Positions 16,394 through 25,790 are shown, numbered from the stretch's first letter. The stretch is DNA of 64,000 nt from JAEXZL01 sp049943125 (GCF_049943125.1 NZ_CP188040.1:2852001-2916000); one strand, 5' to 3'. Numbers and translations: made by a program. Notes: generated from the letters alone by a model not told the origin.

Positions 16394-19300
16394 ATGAGCG
16401 AGAACAGTATAAAATATACTCTTGAGAGCTATGGAAGGAAATCTACCTTTTCTAGCTTTTTGCCAGGGATAAGTGGCACTCATGGAATACCAATCTGGTG
16501 CTTCTATGTAAATAGAGGTCAAGGTATAGTAAGCTTTGGATTAGAGAATAAAGATAATGCAATTATGGAGTTTTATCCTGCTCATCAAGCTTATCAGAAT
16601 GTAAAGAGGACTGGGTTTAGGACTTTTATAAAGAAAAATGGAAGCTATTTAGAACCCTTTAGCAGAGAAGAAAAGGTTCACAAGATGGATGTTTACATGA
16701 ATTCACTGGCTATAGAAGAAGTAGATGAAGAAAATGAAATCTTAACTACCGTTGAATATTTTACCTTACCGGGAGAACCCTTAGGAGCCCTTGTAAGAAA
16801 GGTAACTATTAAAAATTTGGCTGAGGAAGCTATAAACCTAGAGCTTTTAGATGGTATGCCAGCAATAGTCCCCTTTGGTGTGGATATGATGTCTATGAAA
16901 GCTATGGGACAGACAGTGAAGGCTTGGATGCAGGTAGAGGATGTGGAAGAAGGAGTGCCTTGCTTTAGAGTAAGGGTTAGCACAAAGGATACTGCAGATG
17001 TATGTGAGATAAAGGGAGGTAACTTTTCTTTCGCTTGTCTAAAAGAAGGAGATCGGCTTAAACCAATTGTAGATCCTGAGCTTGTTTTCTCTTATGATAC
17101 CTCTCTTGAAAAGGCGCAAGGCTTTATTGATAAAGGATTAAAAGGCTTACTAGCTTCAAAGCAGGTAACTAAGAATCAGCTTCCCTGCAGCTTCTATGGA
17201 TTTGAAAAAACACTTGAGGCTGATGAAGAGATTAGTATTTATCAAGTAATAGGGCAGGTAGAAAATAAGAAAGAGCTAGAGACCTTTTTCTTAAATAGAA
17301 TAGACTATGATTACTTTGAAGATAAAAAAAGAGAAGCAGTTAGCTTAATAGATGAATTGACCCTTGGAATAAAGACTTCCACAGGCTCAGAAGAATTTGA
17401 TGCCTACTGCAGGCATACTTATCTTGATAATATTCTGAGGGGTGGCTATCCAATTACCCTTGGGAAGGATAAGATATTTTATGCCTATTCCAGAAAGCAT
17501 GGGGATTTAGAGAGGGACTATAACTATTTTTCAATGCTTCCTGAATATTATTCTCAAGGAAATGGGAATTACAGAGATGTAAATCAGAATAGAAGATGTG
17601 ATGTGTTCTTTGCTCCCTATTTAGATAGAGAAAATATAAAAACCTTTTACAGCTTGATTCAGCTTGATGGCTATAACCCCTTAGTTATAGATAAGGTTAC
17701 TTATACTATTGAAGAGAAAAAGCTTAAGGAGATTCTTGCCCATTCTGGGATAGAGGATAATGAAAATATAATAGAGAAACTTAAAGAGCCTTTTACCCCC
17801 GGAGAGCTCTATAAAAAACTTTTACACTTTAATTTAAAGAAGGATGATATTTATAAATATCTTTTTGATGCTATAATGGAAGCGTCTAAAAGTATGGTTA
17901 ATGGTACCTTCGGAGAAGGCTACTGGAGTGACCACTGGACTTATAATTTAGACTTAATAGAAAACTATCTTAATATCTTCCCTGAGAAGGAAAGGGAGCT
18001 ATTATTTAATGAAGAGTACAGCTATTTCTTATCTCAGATAAATATTAAGAAAAGGCACCAGAAATATGTAAAAACAGAGAATGGGATAAGACAGTACCAT
18101 GCTCTTGATGAAGAGAGTAAAAGAGATGGATCTGAAAAGCTTTTAAGGGATAATTATGGAAATGGCGAGGTTATTCATTCCTCTCTTATAGAGAAGCTCA
18201 TACTTTTATCAGCAATAAAGGTTGCTGCTTTAGACCCTTATGGTATGGGTATAGAAATGGAAGGGGGAAAGCCTGGCTGGTATGATGCTTTAAATGGTCT
18301 TCCAGGACTATTTGGCTCTTCCATGGCCGAAACCTATGAGCTCTTAAGAAACCTAAATTACACTATAGAAGCTCTTACTAAGTATCCTGGAGAAATATCC
18401 CTATTAGAGCCAATAAAAGAACTCATAATAGATCTTTATAATGCAGCTTTAGAGGAAAAGGAAGCTCTTATGAGAGATATGGAGGTTATAAGCTTCTGGA
18501 ACAGGATAAACGATATTAAGGAAAGATATAGAGAAGAAACCTACTATGGCATATCCGGCAGTAAGTCTTATTTAGATAGCAGTTATTTAACTGATATCCT
18601 GGTGCTCTGGAAGACTATAGTGGAAAAAGGAATTAAAAAGGCTGTTGCTATAAAGGAAGGTGTGTGTCCAACTTACTTTATATATGAGGTGACTTCATAT
18701 GAAGAAGGCTCAGACGGAATAATACCTCTGCATTTTGAGGTTAAGCCAATGCCCATATTCCTGGAAGGACCTGTAAGATACTTAAAGCTGAATTATCCTG
18801 TGGATAAAAAGAAAGAGCTTTATACTCTGGTTAAAAATAGTGATTTATATGATAAAAAGCTTTCTATGTATAAGGTAAACGCTTCTCTTCAAGAGGCTTC
18901 CTATGAAATCGGCCGAGCTAAGGCATTTACTCCTGGCTGGCTGGAAAATGAATCTATATGGCTTCATATGGAGTACAAATATTTCTTAGAGCTATTAAAG
19001 TCAGGACTATATAGAGAATTTGTTGAGGATTTTGGAAAAGCAGCGGTACCGTTTTTAAAGCCTGAGGTTTATGGAAGGAGTATTTATGAAAATTCTTCTT
19101 TTATAGCTAGCAGTGAAAATCTTAATGAAAGCATCCATGGTAAAGGCTTCGTGGCGAGACTTAGCGGTTCTACAGTGGAATTTATTAATATATGGCAGAT
19201 AATGCTTTTTGGCTTAAAGCCCTTCTCCCTTAAGGAAGGGAAGACATCATTAACCTTTGCGCCTACAATACCTGATTATCTGATAGATGAAAATAAAAGA

Positions 19301-19510
19301 ATAGAGGCTATGTTCCTTGGAGCTGTTAAGGTTAGCTATATTCTCTCGGAGAAGAAGAGCTATATACCTGGTGAATACAGTATAGAGGAGCTTGTCTTAA
19401 ATTATAAAAATGGTGAGGTATACAAAAATACTCATGGAGCTTTAGGAGAGAAGGAAGCACTAGAGGTGAGAGAGGGCTTCGTAGATAGTATTGTCATAAA
19501 ACTTATTTAG
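16394..19510 (+). CDS. Glycoside phosphorylase-like protein (GH94/GH161-type alpha-barrel)
   Basis: A 1038-residue cytosolic protein without signal peptide. The N-terminal ~330 residues look like the beta-sandwich domain of the cellobiose-phosphorylase clan (GIPIWCFYVNRGQGIVSFG, then HQAYQNVKRTGFRTF), followed by a helical barrel with EGYWSDHWTYNLDLI and KPGWYDALNGLPGLFGSS, the latter placed like the catalytic-Asp region of GH94 enzymes. Length is closer to GH149/GH161 beta-1,3-glucan phosphorylases than to classic GH94 (~800). It lies 11 nt before a GH30 gene and upstream of a sugar ABC transporter, which fits intracellular breakdown of imported beta-glucosides. The exact family and linkage are not certain. 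Confidence 0.6.
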   Translation: MSENSIKYTLESYGRKSTFSSFLPGISGTHGIPIWCFYVNRGQGIVSFGLENKDNAIMEFYPAHQAYQNVKRTGFRTFIKKNGSYLEPFSREEKVHKMDVYMNSLAIEEVDEENEILTTVEYFTLPGEPLGALVRKVTIKNLAEEAINLELLDGMPAIVPFGVDMMSMKAMGQTVKAWMQVEDVEEGVPCFRVRVSTKDTADVCEIKGGNFSFACLKEGDRLKPIVDPELVFSYDTSLEKAQGFIDKGLKGLLASKQVTKNQLPCSFYGFEKTLEADEEISIYQVIGQVENKKELETFFLNRIDYDYFEDKKREAVSLIDELTLGIKTSTGSEEFDAYCRHTYLDNILRGGYPITLGKDKIFYAYSRKHGDLERDYNYFSMLPEYYSQGNGNYRDVNQNRRCDVFFAPYLDRENIKTFYSLIQLDGYNPLVIDKVTYTIEEKKLKEILAHSGIEDNENIIEKLKEPFTPGELYKKLLHFNLKKDDIYKYLFDAIMEASKSMVNGTFGEGYWSDHWTYNLDLIENYLNIFPEKERELLFNEEYSYFLSQINIKKRHQKYVKTENGIRQYHALDEESKRDGSEKLLRDNYGNGEVIHSSLIEKLILLSAIKVAALDPYGMGIEMEGGKPGWYDALNGLPGLFGSSMAETYELLRNLNYTIEALTKYPGEISLLEPIKELIIDLYNAALEEKEALMRDMEVISFWNRINDIKERYREETYYGISGSKSYLDSSYLTDILVLWKTIVEKGIKKAVAIKEGVCPTYFIYEVTSYEEGSDGIIPLHFEVKPMPIFLEGPVRYLKLNYPVDKKKELYTLVKNSDLYDKKLSMYKVNASLQEASYEIGRAKAFTPGWLENESIWLHMEYKYFLELLKSGLYREFVEDFGKAAVPFLKPEVYGRSIYENSSFIASSENLNESIHGKGFVARLSGSTVEFINIWQIMLFGLKPFSLKEGKTSLTFAPTIPDYLIDENKRIEAMFLGAVKVSYILSEKKSYIPGEYSIEELVLNYKNGEVYKNTHGALGEKEALEVREGFVDSIVIKLI

Positions 19511-19521
19511 GAGGGTTACCC

Positions 19522-20856
19522 ATGAAAAAGCTGAAGCTTATTACAACAGATTTAAAGAACAATAAATACTGGCAGCAGGAAGAAAGGGAAGCTTCTAAGG
19601 TTTCCGACTGTATGAAGGTAATTAATATATATCCTGAGGTTTCCTATCAGGAGATAGAGGGCTTTGGAGGAGCCTTCACCGAGGCAAGTGCTTACAATTA
19701 TTCGAAGCTATCAGAAAAGCTTAAGGAGCAGCTTATTGAGGACTATTTCGGTGAAACTGGACTTAAATACAATATGGGGAGAGTTCACATAAACAGCTGT
19801 GATTTTGCCTTAGGTAATTATACCTATATAGAAGAGGGAGACGAAGCTCTCAGAACCTTTGACATAGCTCATGATAAGGAGCTTATCTTACCAATGGTAA
19901 AAGAGGCTATAAAAAAAGCTTCTGGAGATATAAGCTTCCTAGCCTCTCCTTGGTCTCCTCCAGCCTTTATGAAAACAAACGGAGATATGAATCATGGAGG
20001 AAAGCTGAAGGGTGAGTACTATGAAGCTTGGGCAAAGTATTTTGTAAAGTTTATTAAAGCTTATAAAGAGGAAGGGATAGAGATATCCTCTGTAACAGTA
20101 CAAAATGAGCCTATGGCAGTTCAAACCTGGGACTCCTGCATCTATACTGCAGAAGAGGAGAGTCTCTTTGTTAGAGATTATCTTGGGCCCGCTCTAGAAG
20201 CTGCGGGACTTGAGAAGGTAGACATATTGATATGGGATCATAATAAGGAAGAAGCCTTTAACAGAGTTAGAGATACCCTTAAGGATGAGAAAGCTAAAAA
20301 ATATACTAAGGGAGTCGGTGTTCACTGGTATACAGGAGACCACTTTGAAGCTCTAGAGCTTATTAAAAAGCAGTATCCTGAGCTAAAGCTTTATTTTACA
20401 GAAGGTTGTGTGGAGTACTCTAGATTTAGTGATTCTGGAGAAATTAAAAAAGCTGAGATGTATGCTCATGACATGATTGGAAATCTTAATGGAGGAATAA
20501 GTGGCTTTTATGATTGGAATCTTCTATTAGATGAACAGGGAGGACCTAATCATGTAGGGAATTACTGTGCGGCACCGATACTTTGTGATAGTAAATACGA
20601 TGCTTTAGATAAAAAGCTTTCATATTACTATATCGGTCATTTTAGTAAGTATATAAAAAAGGGAGCTAAGAGAATAGCATTAACTAGATATACAGATAAA
20701 GTACAGGCTGTAGCCTTTGTTAATCCTGATGGGGAAAGGGTAGTAATATTATTAAATAAAGGGGAGGAAGCTATCCCTGTAACTCTTAGAGAGGAAGGAA
20801 AGGGTACAGAGCTTACTCTTGAAAGCCACAGCATTGTAACGATTACTTACAAATAA
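19522..20856 (+). CDS. GH30 family glycosyl hydrolase (glucosylceramidase-like beta-glucosidase)
   Basis: A 444-residue GH30 enzyme. IEGFGGAFTEASAYN starts the barrel; SPWSPPAFMKTNG is a family signature; the acid/base is Glu196 in QNEP and the nucleophile Glu294 in FTEGC. The C-terminal ~70 residues are the usual side beta-domain. There is no signal peptide, so it acts inside the cell on imported oligosaccharides. AGGAGGG overlaps the stop of the upstream phosphorylase-like gene, so the two are translated together. Likely beta-1,3/1,6-glucosidase or beta-glucosidase; specificity not readable. Confidence 0.9.
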   Translation: MKKLKLITTDLKNNKYWQQEEREASKVSDCMKVINIYPEVSYQEIEGFGGAFTEASAYNYSKLSEKLKEQLIEDYFGETGLKYNMGRVHINSCDFALGNYTYIEEGDEALRTFDIAHDKELILPMVKEAIKKASGDISFLASPWSPPAFMKTNGDMNHGGKLKGEYYEAWAKYFVKFIKAYKEEGIEISSVTVQNEPMAVQTWDSCIYTAEEESLFVRDYLGPALEAAGLEKVDILIWDHNKEEAFNRVRDTLKDEKAKKYTKGVGVHWYTGDHFEALELIKKQYPELKLYFTEGCVEYSRFSDSGEIKKAEMYAHDMIGNLNGGISGFYDWNLLLDEQGGPNHVGNYCAAPILCDSKYDALDKKLSYYYIGHFSKYIKKGAKRIALTRYTDKVQAVAFVNPDGERVVILLNKGEEAIPVTLREEGKGTELTLESHSIVTITYK

Positions 20857-20922
20857 TTAACCACATAAAAAAATAACACCTTTTTAAAAAAACGGATAAT
20901 TATAAAGAAAAATAGTAGTTTG

Positions 20923-20928
20923 TATAAT
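20923..20928 (+). promoter_or_regulatory. Candidate -10 box for the sugar ABC operon
   Basis: TATAAT at 20923-20928, 15 nt upstream of the cre-like site; the -35 region (TTATAA at 20900-20905, 17-nt spacer) is poor. It would drive the binding protein gene at 20972 separately from the GH pair. Confidence 0.4.
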
Positions 20929-20942
20929 ATAAACATAAGCAA

Positions 20943-20956
20943 TAAAAACGTTAACA
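20943..20956 (+). promoter_or_regulatory. cre-like catabolite-responsive element
   Basis: TAAAAACGTTAACA matches the CcpA operator consensus TGWAANCGNTNWCA at all but the second base. It sits between the -10 box and the Shine-Dalgarno of the sugar-binding protein gene, the classic place for CcpA repression by road-block. CcpA itself is not in the window. Confidence 0.5.
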
Positions 20957-20971
20957 CTGAGGAGGATCATT

Positions 20972-22300
20972 ATGAAAGTTAAAAAGTTATTAGCACTTAT
21001 ATTGAGTAGTGTCATGGCTCTTTCTTTAGCTGCCTGCGGAGACAAAAATGGATCTGAGGGTAGTAAGGGTGGAGATGATAAGCTGGTAGTATGGACTCTT
21101 GCAGAGGATCTTAAGCAATTTGCTAAGCGTTATCAGGAGGAAACAGGGACAGAGGTTGAGGTAGTGGTTATAGCTCCTGCTGATTATCCCACTAAGCTAC
21201 AAGCAACCTTAGGCTCAAAAGACAAGAATGTTGATGTAATTGTTGGTGAACCACAGATGCTGCCTAACTTTTTTGAAGCTGGCTTCTTTGAAGATTTAAG
21301 CCAGGATCCATACAAGGTTGAGGATTATAAAGACCAGATAGTTGACTATATCTTTGAAGCTGGTAAGGATGAAAACGGCACCGTTAGAGCCTTAAGCTAT
21401 CAGGTAACTCCAGGAAGCATCATCTACAGAAGAGACCTAGCTAAGGAAATCTATGGAACTGATGATCCAGTGGTAATAGGTGAAAAGTTTAAAGACTTTG
21501 ATACAATTCTTAAAACAGCTGAAGAAGTTAAGGCTAAGGGCTATAGAATATTTGCTGATTCAGGAAATCTTAGATGGTATGCAAATGCTTCTGCTCCTTG
21601 GGTTGAGGATGGTAAGCTTGAGCTATCAGAATCTCGTATAGCTTATATGGATGCTGCTGTGAAGCTTTATCAAGAGGATTTAGTTGCCTTTGCACCAGAA
21701 TGGTCTGCTGCCTGGTATGCTTCCATGGCGGGAGAGCTTCCAGTAGATGCCGGTTGGACTGAGGCTGATGAGCTTGATACCCTTGAAGGCAACGAAAAAA
21801 CTCAGGTCTTCTCTTACTCTCTTCCATCCTGGGGAGCTTTAATAGTAAGAGATAATGCAGGAGATAATAAAGGGAACTTCGGTGTAGCTTCTGGCCCTTC
21901 TTCTTACTTTGGTGGAGGAACCTTCTTAGGAATAAATTCCTTTAGCGATAATAAGGACAAGGCCTGGGACTTCATTAAGTTTGTTACCTTAAACAAGGAG
22001 ACTGCACAGTGGTGGCTTGAAGCTTCTGATGGTGATGTTGTATCTAATATTGAAGTACTTAACGAAAATGCAGATTATGAAAATGAATCCTTTGGTGGAC
22101 AAAAGACCTATGAGTTCTATCTGGAGGAAGCTAAGAATATAGACTTTTCCTTGATAACAAAATATGATGATCAGATAGGTTCCTTCTGGGGTGCTTCTAT
22201 TGAAGCGGTGCAAAAGGGAGAAATGACAAAGGAAGAAGCAATTGAAGACTTCTATATGCAGGTGGAATCAACCTATCCCGAAATCGAAATAGTAAAATAA
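20972..22300 (+). CDS. Sugar ABC transporter substrate-binding lipoprotein
   Basis: A 442-residue MalE/UgpB-type (family 1) solute-binding protein with a signal peptide and lipobox LAAC (Cys22). After a short Gly/Ser linker the fold begins KLVVWTLAEDLKQFAKRYQEETG; FGVASGPSSYFGGGTFLGINSF and AWDFIKFVTLNKETAQWWL are the usual hinge and C-lobe segments. It delivers oligosaccharide to the two permeases that follow. GAGGAGG precedes the ATG. The ligand is presumably the glucan fragment processed by the GH30 and phosphorylase-like enzymes (inference from neighbours). Confidence 0.9.
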   Translation: MKVKKLLALILSSVMALSLAACGDKNGSEGSKGGDDKLVVWTLAEDLKQFAKRYQEETGTEVEVVVIAPADYPTKLQATLGSKDKNVDVIVGEPQMLPNFFEAGFFEDLSQDPYKVEDYKDQIVDYIFEAGKDENGTVRALSYQVTPGSIIYRRDLAKEIYGTDDPVVIGEKFKDFDTILKTAEEVKAKGYRIFADSGNLRWYANASAPWVEDGKLELSESRIAYMDAAVKLYQEDLVAFAPEWSAAWYASMAGELPVDAGWTEADELDTLEGNEKTQVFSYSLPSWGALIVRDNAGDNKGNFGVASGPSSYFGGGTFLGINSFSDNKDKAWDFIKFVTLNKETAQWWLEASDGDVVSNIEVLNENADYENESFGGQKTYEFYLEEAKNIDFSLITKYDDQIGSFWGASIEAVQKGEMTKEEAIEDFYMQVESTYPEIEIVK

Positions 22301-22314
22301 TTTTAAGCTGTGGT

Positions 22315-22335
22315 GGTGTCCTGGAAAGGGACGCC
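22315..22335 (+). other. Intercistronic hairpin between binding protein and permease genes
   Basis: Stem GGTGTCC/GGACGCC (22315-22321, 22329-22335) with 7-nt loop, extendable past one mismatch. No T-run follows, so it more likely protects the upstream mRNA from 3' decay than terminates, again favouring binding protein over permease. Confidence 0.5.
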
Positions 22336-22385
22336 TCCATGCTTTCACTAAGTGTCTTTAATTTAAAAGAAATGGAGTGGCAGCG

Positions 22386-23297
22386 ATGAACAAGAAAAGA
22401 ACTATGGGTTTTAAAAATCGAGATAATTATGGATACTTGTTTATTGCACCTTTTTTAATGGTTTTTCTAACCTTTAGTATTTATCCCGTATTTAGAACCT
22501 TATATTTGAGCTTTACTGATTATAGCGGTTTTAATATACCAACCTTTACCTGGTTGGAAAATTATACAAGAGTATTTAAGGATAAAATTTTTTGGGAGGC
22601 TTTTGTTAATACCCTAAAGATATGGGGAATTAATATAGTGCTGCAGCTGGGCTTAGCCTTTATACTCACCCTTATATTTAGCGATATGAAGTATAAGATT
22701 AAGGGCTTAAGTATTTTCAGAGCTCTTTTTTACCTGCCTAATCTTATTGCAGCTACATCCGTAGCCTTTTTATTTAAGTTCCTTCTCGATTGGAGATTTG
22801 GTTCTTTAAATCAGATGCTGGTGGAAGCTGGTATCATTGAAAAGTCAATAAACTGGTTAGGTACTCCTGTTACAGCTCAATTAGCTGTGGGAGTTATAGG
22901 AGCATGGTTATGGTTTGGTAATTCCTTTATTATTCTTATGGCTGGAGTTCAGGGAATAAATAAGGATTATTATGAAGCAGCTGCTATTGATGGAGCTGAC
23001 CGATTTAAAATCTTTGGGAAGATAACCTTGCCTCTTTTAAGGCCTATAATGCTATATGTGGCTATCACCTCCCTCATAGGAGGACTTCAGATTTTTGATA
23101 TACCTTTTCTTATAACTAACGGTAATGGTGCCCCCAGCAGAGCTTTAAATACAGCAGTTATGTATTTGTATAACATGGCCTTTAAGAATAGACAGATTGG
23201 ATATGCTGGAGCAATAGCCTTTGTACTATTCTTTATAATTGCTCTGTGCTCTATAGCTGTTTACTTTATGATGTATCATAATAAGGAGGAAAATTAA
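22386..23297 (+). CDS. Sugar ABC transporter permease (MalF-type)
   Basis: A 303-residue inner-membrane protein with six hydrophobic segments. The cytoplasmic EAA loop reads YYEAAAIDGADRFKIFGKITLPLLRP, shown here in pieces: EAAAIDGA then FGKITLPLL. ATG 22386 is preferred to the in-frame GTG at 22377 because GGAG (22374-22377) is 8 nt upstream of the ATG. It overlaps the next permease gene by one base (TAATG). No ATPase is encoded in the locus, so a shared MsmK-type ATPase elsewhere must energise it (known for such systems). Confidence 0.9.
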   Translation: MNKKRTMGFKNRDNYGYLFIAPFLMVFLTFSIYPVFRTLYLSFTDYSGFNIPTFTWLENYTRVFKDKIFWEAFVNTLKIWGINIVLQLGLAFILTLIFSDMKYKIKGLSIFRALFYLPNLIAATSVAFLFKFLLDWRFGSLNQMLVEAGIIEKSINWLGTPVTAQLAVGVIGAWLWFGNSFIILMAGVQGINKDYYEAAAIDGADRFKIFGKITLPLLRPIMLYVAITSLIGGLQIFDIPFLITNGNGAPSRALNTAVMYLYNMAFKNRQIGYAGAIAFVLFFIIALCSIAVYFMMYHNKEEN

Positions 23298-24124
23298 TGG
23301 GATTAAAAATAAAGAAATCTATATTATATATTGCATTAATTGCTTTAGCTATCCTTTGCCTTCTTCCTTTTGTTATGATGATAATAAATTCCACTAGAAG
23401 CGGAAATGAGATTATGACAAGCTTTTCCCTATTTCCTGGGGAAAGCCTTTCAGATAACTGGGCTGTAGTACAGAGAAATCTGAATATACCAAGGGGAATG
23501 GTAAACAGCCTGATTATATCCATAGCAAGTACCATTCTCTCAGCTTATTTTTCTGCACTGACAGCCTATGGTTTTGCTTTCTATAAATTTAAAGGAAGAA
23601 ATATAATATTTACTATTTTGCTGGTGTTTATTATGATACCTTCTCAGCTTGGTCTCATAGGTTTTTATGATTTATGCGTAAAGCTAGGGCTTACAGACAG
23701 TTATGTTCCATTGATAGTTCCAGCTATGGCCAGCCCTGCAGTGGTGTTTTTCTTAAGGCAGTATATCATTTCTGTGATGCCAAAATCAGTGCTTGAAGCT
23801 CCTAGAATAGATGGAGCGGGAGAGCTGAAAATCTTCCATAGTATAGTGCTTCCTATAATGGCACCAGGGATTGCCACAATGTCCATAGGAACCTTTATAG
23901 GCTCATGGAATAGCTATTTACTACCTTTAATAATTTTGAATACGCCAGAGAAGTTTACCCTGCCAGTAATGGTAGCCTCTTTGAATTCTACCAAGGACAT
24001 CGCTAGTAATATAGGTGCAGTTTATGTCACCGTAGCTGTGTCAGTAATACCAATAATGGTTGTATTTATGTTCTGCTCCAAGTATATTATAAGTAGTATA
24101 TCTGCAGGAAGTGTTAAGGAGTAG
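23297..24124 (+). CDS. Sugar ABC transporter permease (MalG-type)
   Basis: A 275-residue MalG-type permease with six hydrophobic segments. The EAA loop is LEAPRIDGAGELKIF followed by SIVLPIMAPG. It forms the channel with the preceding MalF-type subunit. The response regulator gene begins 8 nt after the stop, so control and transport are in one operon. Confidence 0.9.
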   Translation: MGLKIKKSILYIALIALAILCLLPFVMMIINSTRSGNEIMTSFSLFPGESLSDNWAVVQRNLNIPRGMVNSLIISIASTILSAYFSALTAYGFAFYKFKGRNIIFTILLVFIMIPSQLGLIGFYDLCVKLGLTDSYVPLIVPAMASPAVVFFLRQYIISVMPKSVLEAPRIDGAGELKIFHSIVLPIMAPGIATMSIGTFIGSWNSYLLPLIILNTPEKFTLPVMVASLNSTKDIASNIGAVYVTVAVSVIPIMVVFMFCSKYIISSISAGSVKE

Positions 24125-24132
24125 ATGAGGCG

Positions 24133-25584
24133 ATGGACTCAATTTTAGTAGTCGGAAGCGATAAACAGCTTCGCTCAGAGGTTATCGATGTAATTAATAT
24201 ATCTAGTGTTCCTGTGAGTGTTATCATCGAGTGCAGCAATGGAGAAAAGGCCTTGGAGGTTCTAAAAAGTCAGAAAATAGACCTTATGATTATAGAGGTA
24301 GAGCTGCCAGTAAAGGATGGTATTAGCGTAGTCTCAGGAATAAAAGAGCATAAATTTAAGCCTCAGATAATTGCTGTCAGTGGAAGGGATGATTTCTCTT
24401 CTGCAGTAAAGCTCATGAGGCTGGGGGTAAGAGATTACCTCCTAAAGCCCCTGGATAAGAAAATGCTGTTAAATCTTTTAGAAAAGCTTAATATAGAGAT
24501 TGAGGAAAATAAGAGAAATAATAAGGACATCCTTATGCTTGGCTATCAGCTCTTAAAATATTTAATAGTAAATGATAATCTCACCTCCAAGGAAATGGAG
24601 GTGGTGATTAATCAGTTTAATCATAAGTTATTTTCCTCTGGATATTTTCTCTTTTGTGTTGAAGCAAGAGAAAATGAGCAGAATAAATATAAGCATCTAA
24701 TTTATTTGAAAAATATTGAAGGAAATGATGTTTTCATTATATCCAAGGAAAACAAGGATTTTCTATTGAAAAATGAACTGAGAAAGAGAAAAGTGGGGAT
24801 AAGCAGGGAGCATACTGGAATTGGTGAGCTTAAAATAGCTTATCTAGAAGCTAAAACTGCTAGAAGGTCTGCTTTTATTTCTGGTAGCCATAAGGTAGAA
24901 TATCATGAGGCTGAGGTAAAGGCTATTACTCACTATGATAAAGCATACTTTTTAGAAAGTGACCATCTTGCTCAGCTAATTGGTACAGAAAAGCTAGAGG
25001 AGGCCCTAAATACCTTAGAGAAGGCAGTAGAGGCTGTTAAGGCTGGGGTATATCCTATAGAGGTTTTTAAAGAGTCCATAGAAAATCTCATAAATGCTAT
25101 AACTGAAACCTACCACAATATAATTGAAGAAGAGGATAGCCTTAGTTTATTTAAGAATATCTATGGTTTTTCAACTATTAATAGCTTTTTAGAAGCCTTC
25201 ACTGAATGGATCATAGCCCTTAATAGGAAGATAAAGCAGCAGCACGATGACTACAAAAATAAAAGAAAGATACAAGAGGCTATCGCTTATATTCAAGATA
25301 ACTTCAATAAAAATCTCAATATGGCTGTAGTATCCAATGAGATTTCCATGAACTATTCACTTTTTTCCTATTTGTTTAAACAATATACCGGAAATAATTT
25401 TGTCAACTATCTAAAGGAATTAAGAATAAAAGAAGCCAAAAGAATGCTTATAGAAACAGACCTAAAAGTAAATCAAATAAGCCAATCCATAGGCTACGAA
25501 AATGAAAAACACTTCATGAAAATATTCAAGACCTCCTGTGGCGTCTCCCCCACAGAATACAGAAAGAACATGCAGTTCCTGTAA
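24133..25584 (+). CDS. AraC-type response regulator (YesN-like) with degenerate receiver domain
   Basis: 483 residues: receiver-like domain (1-125), middle region, and a C-terminal AraC pair of helix-turn-helix motifs (~385-480: MAVVSNEISMNYSLFSYLFK, GYENEKHFMKIFK). The receiver lacks key residues: the acidic pair is Gly-Ser (VVGSD instead of VVDDE) and the phospho-acceptor Asp is Glu55 (MIIEVELP). The switch Ser (VSGRD) and Lys (LLKPLD) remain. No histidine kinase gene is nearby. It is therefore probably not controlled by phosphorylation; Glu may mimic the phosphorylated state. Likely activates the adjacent glycan operon. Confidence 0.85.
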   Translation: MDSILVVGSDKQLRSEVIDVINISSVPVSVIIECSNGEKALEVLKSQKIDLMIIEVELPVKDGISVVSGIKEHKFKPQIIAVSGRDDFSSAVKLMRLGVRDYLLKPLDKKMLLNLLEKLNIEIEENKRNNKDILMLGYQLLKYLIVNDNLTSKEMEVVINQFNHKLFSSGYFLFCVEARENEQNKYKHLIYLKNIEGNDVFIISKENKDFLLKNELRKRKVGISREHTGIGELKIAYLEAKTARRSAFISGSHKVEYHEAEVKAITHYDKAYFLESDHLAQLIGTEKLEEALNTLEKAVEAVKAGVYPIEVFKESIENLINAITETYHNIIEEEDSLSLFKNIYGFSTINSFLEAFTEWIIALNRKIKQQHDDYKNKRKIQEAIAYIQDNFNKNLNMAVVSNEISMNYSLFSYLFKQYTGNNFVNYLKELRIKEAKRMLIETDLKVNQISQSIGYENEKHFMKIFKTSCGVSPTEYRKNMQFL

Positions 25585-25612
25585 CCCTAAACTGCATGTT
25601 CTCTCTCTCTTT
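25566..25612 (+). terminator. Terminator overlapping the stop codon of the response regulator
   Basis: Perfect 12-bp inverted repeat GAACATGCAGTT/AACTGCATGTTC (25566-25577, 25590-25601) spanning the TAA at 25582, followed by CTCTCTCTTTT. The pyrimidine tail belongs to the heptamer-periodic tract. Confidence 0.65.
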
Positions 25613-25790
25613 TCATCTCTTATCTCTTATCTCTTCTCTCTTCTCTCTTCTCTTTTATCTTTTCTCTGCTCTTTCAGCTCTTAGCTCTTAGCCCTTAGTT
25701 CTTAGCTCTTCTCTATTCTCTTTTATCTTTTCTCTTTTCTCTCTTCTCTTTTATCTTTTATCTTTTCTCTGCTCTTTCAGCTCTCTCCGC
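25602..25790. repeat. Heptamer-periodic pyrimidine tract (purine-rich on the - strand)
   Basis: Nearly pure C/T on the + strand with clear 7-nt spacing; typical units are TCTTTTA, TATCTCT, TCTCTCT, GCTCTTA. It contains an exact 29-nt direct repeat at 25653-25681 and 25756-25784. The second copy forms the last codons and stop of the - strand diguanylate cyclase gene. On the - strand it reads AAGAGCAGAGAAAAG, closely resembling the tract at 49533-49858. Confidence 0.8.

Noticed and set aside
25602..25790. CRISPR-like or VNTR coding repeat
   Set aside because: No spacer-repeat alternation and no cas genes; the 7-nt units are contiguous and non-coding except for the ten-codon tail of the GGDEF gene.
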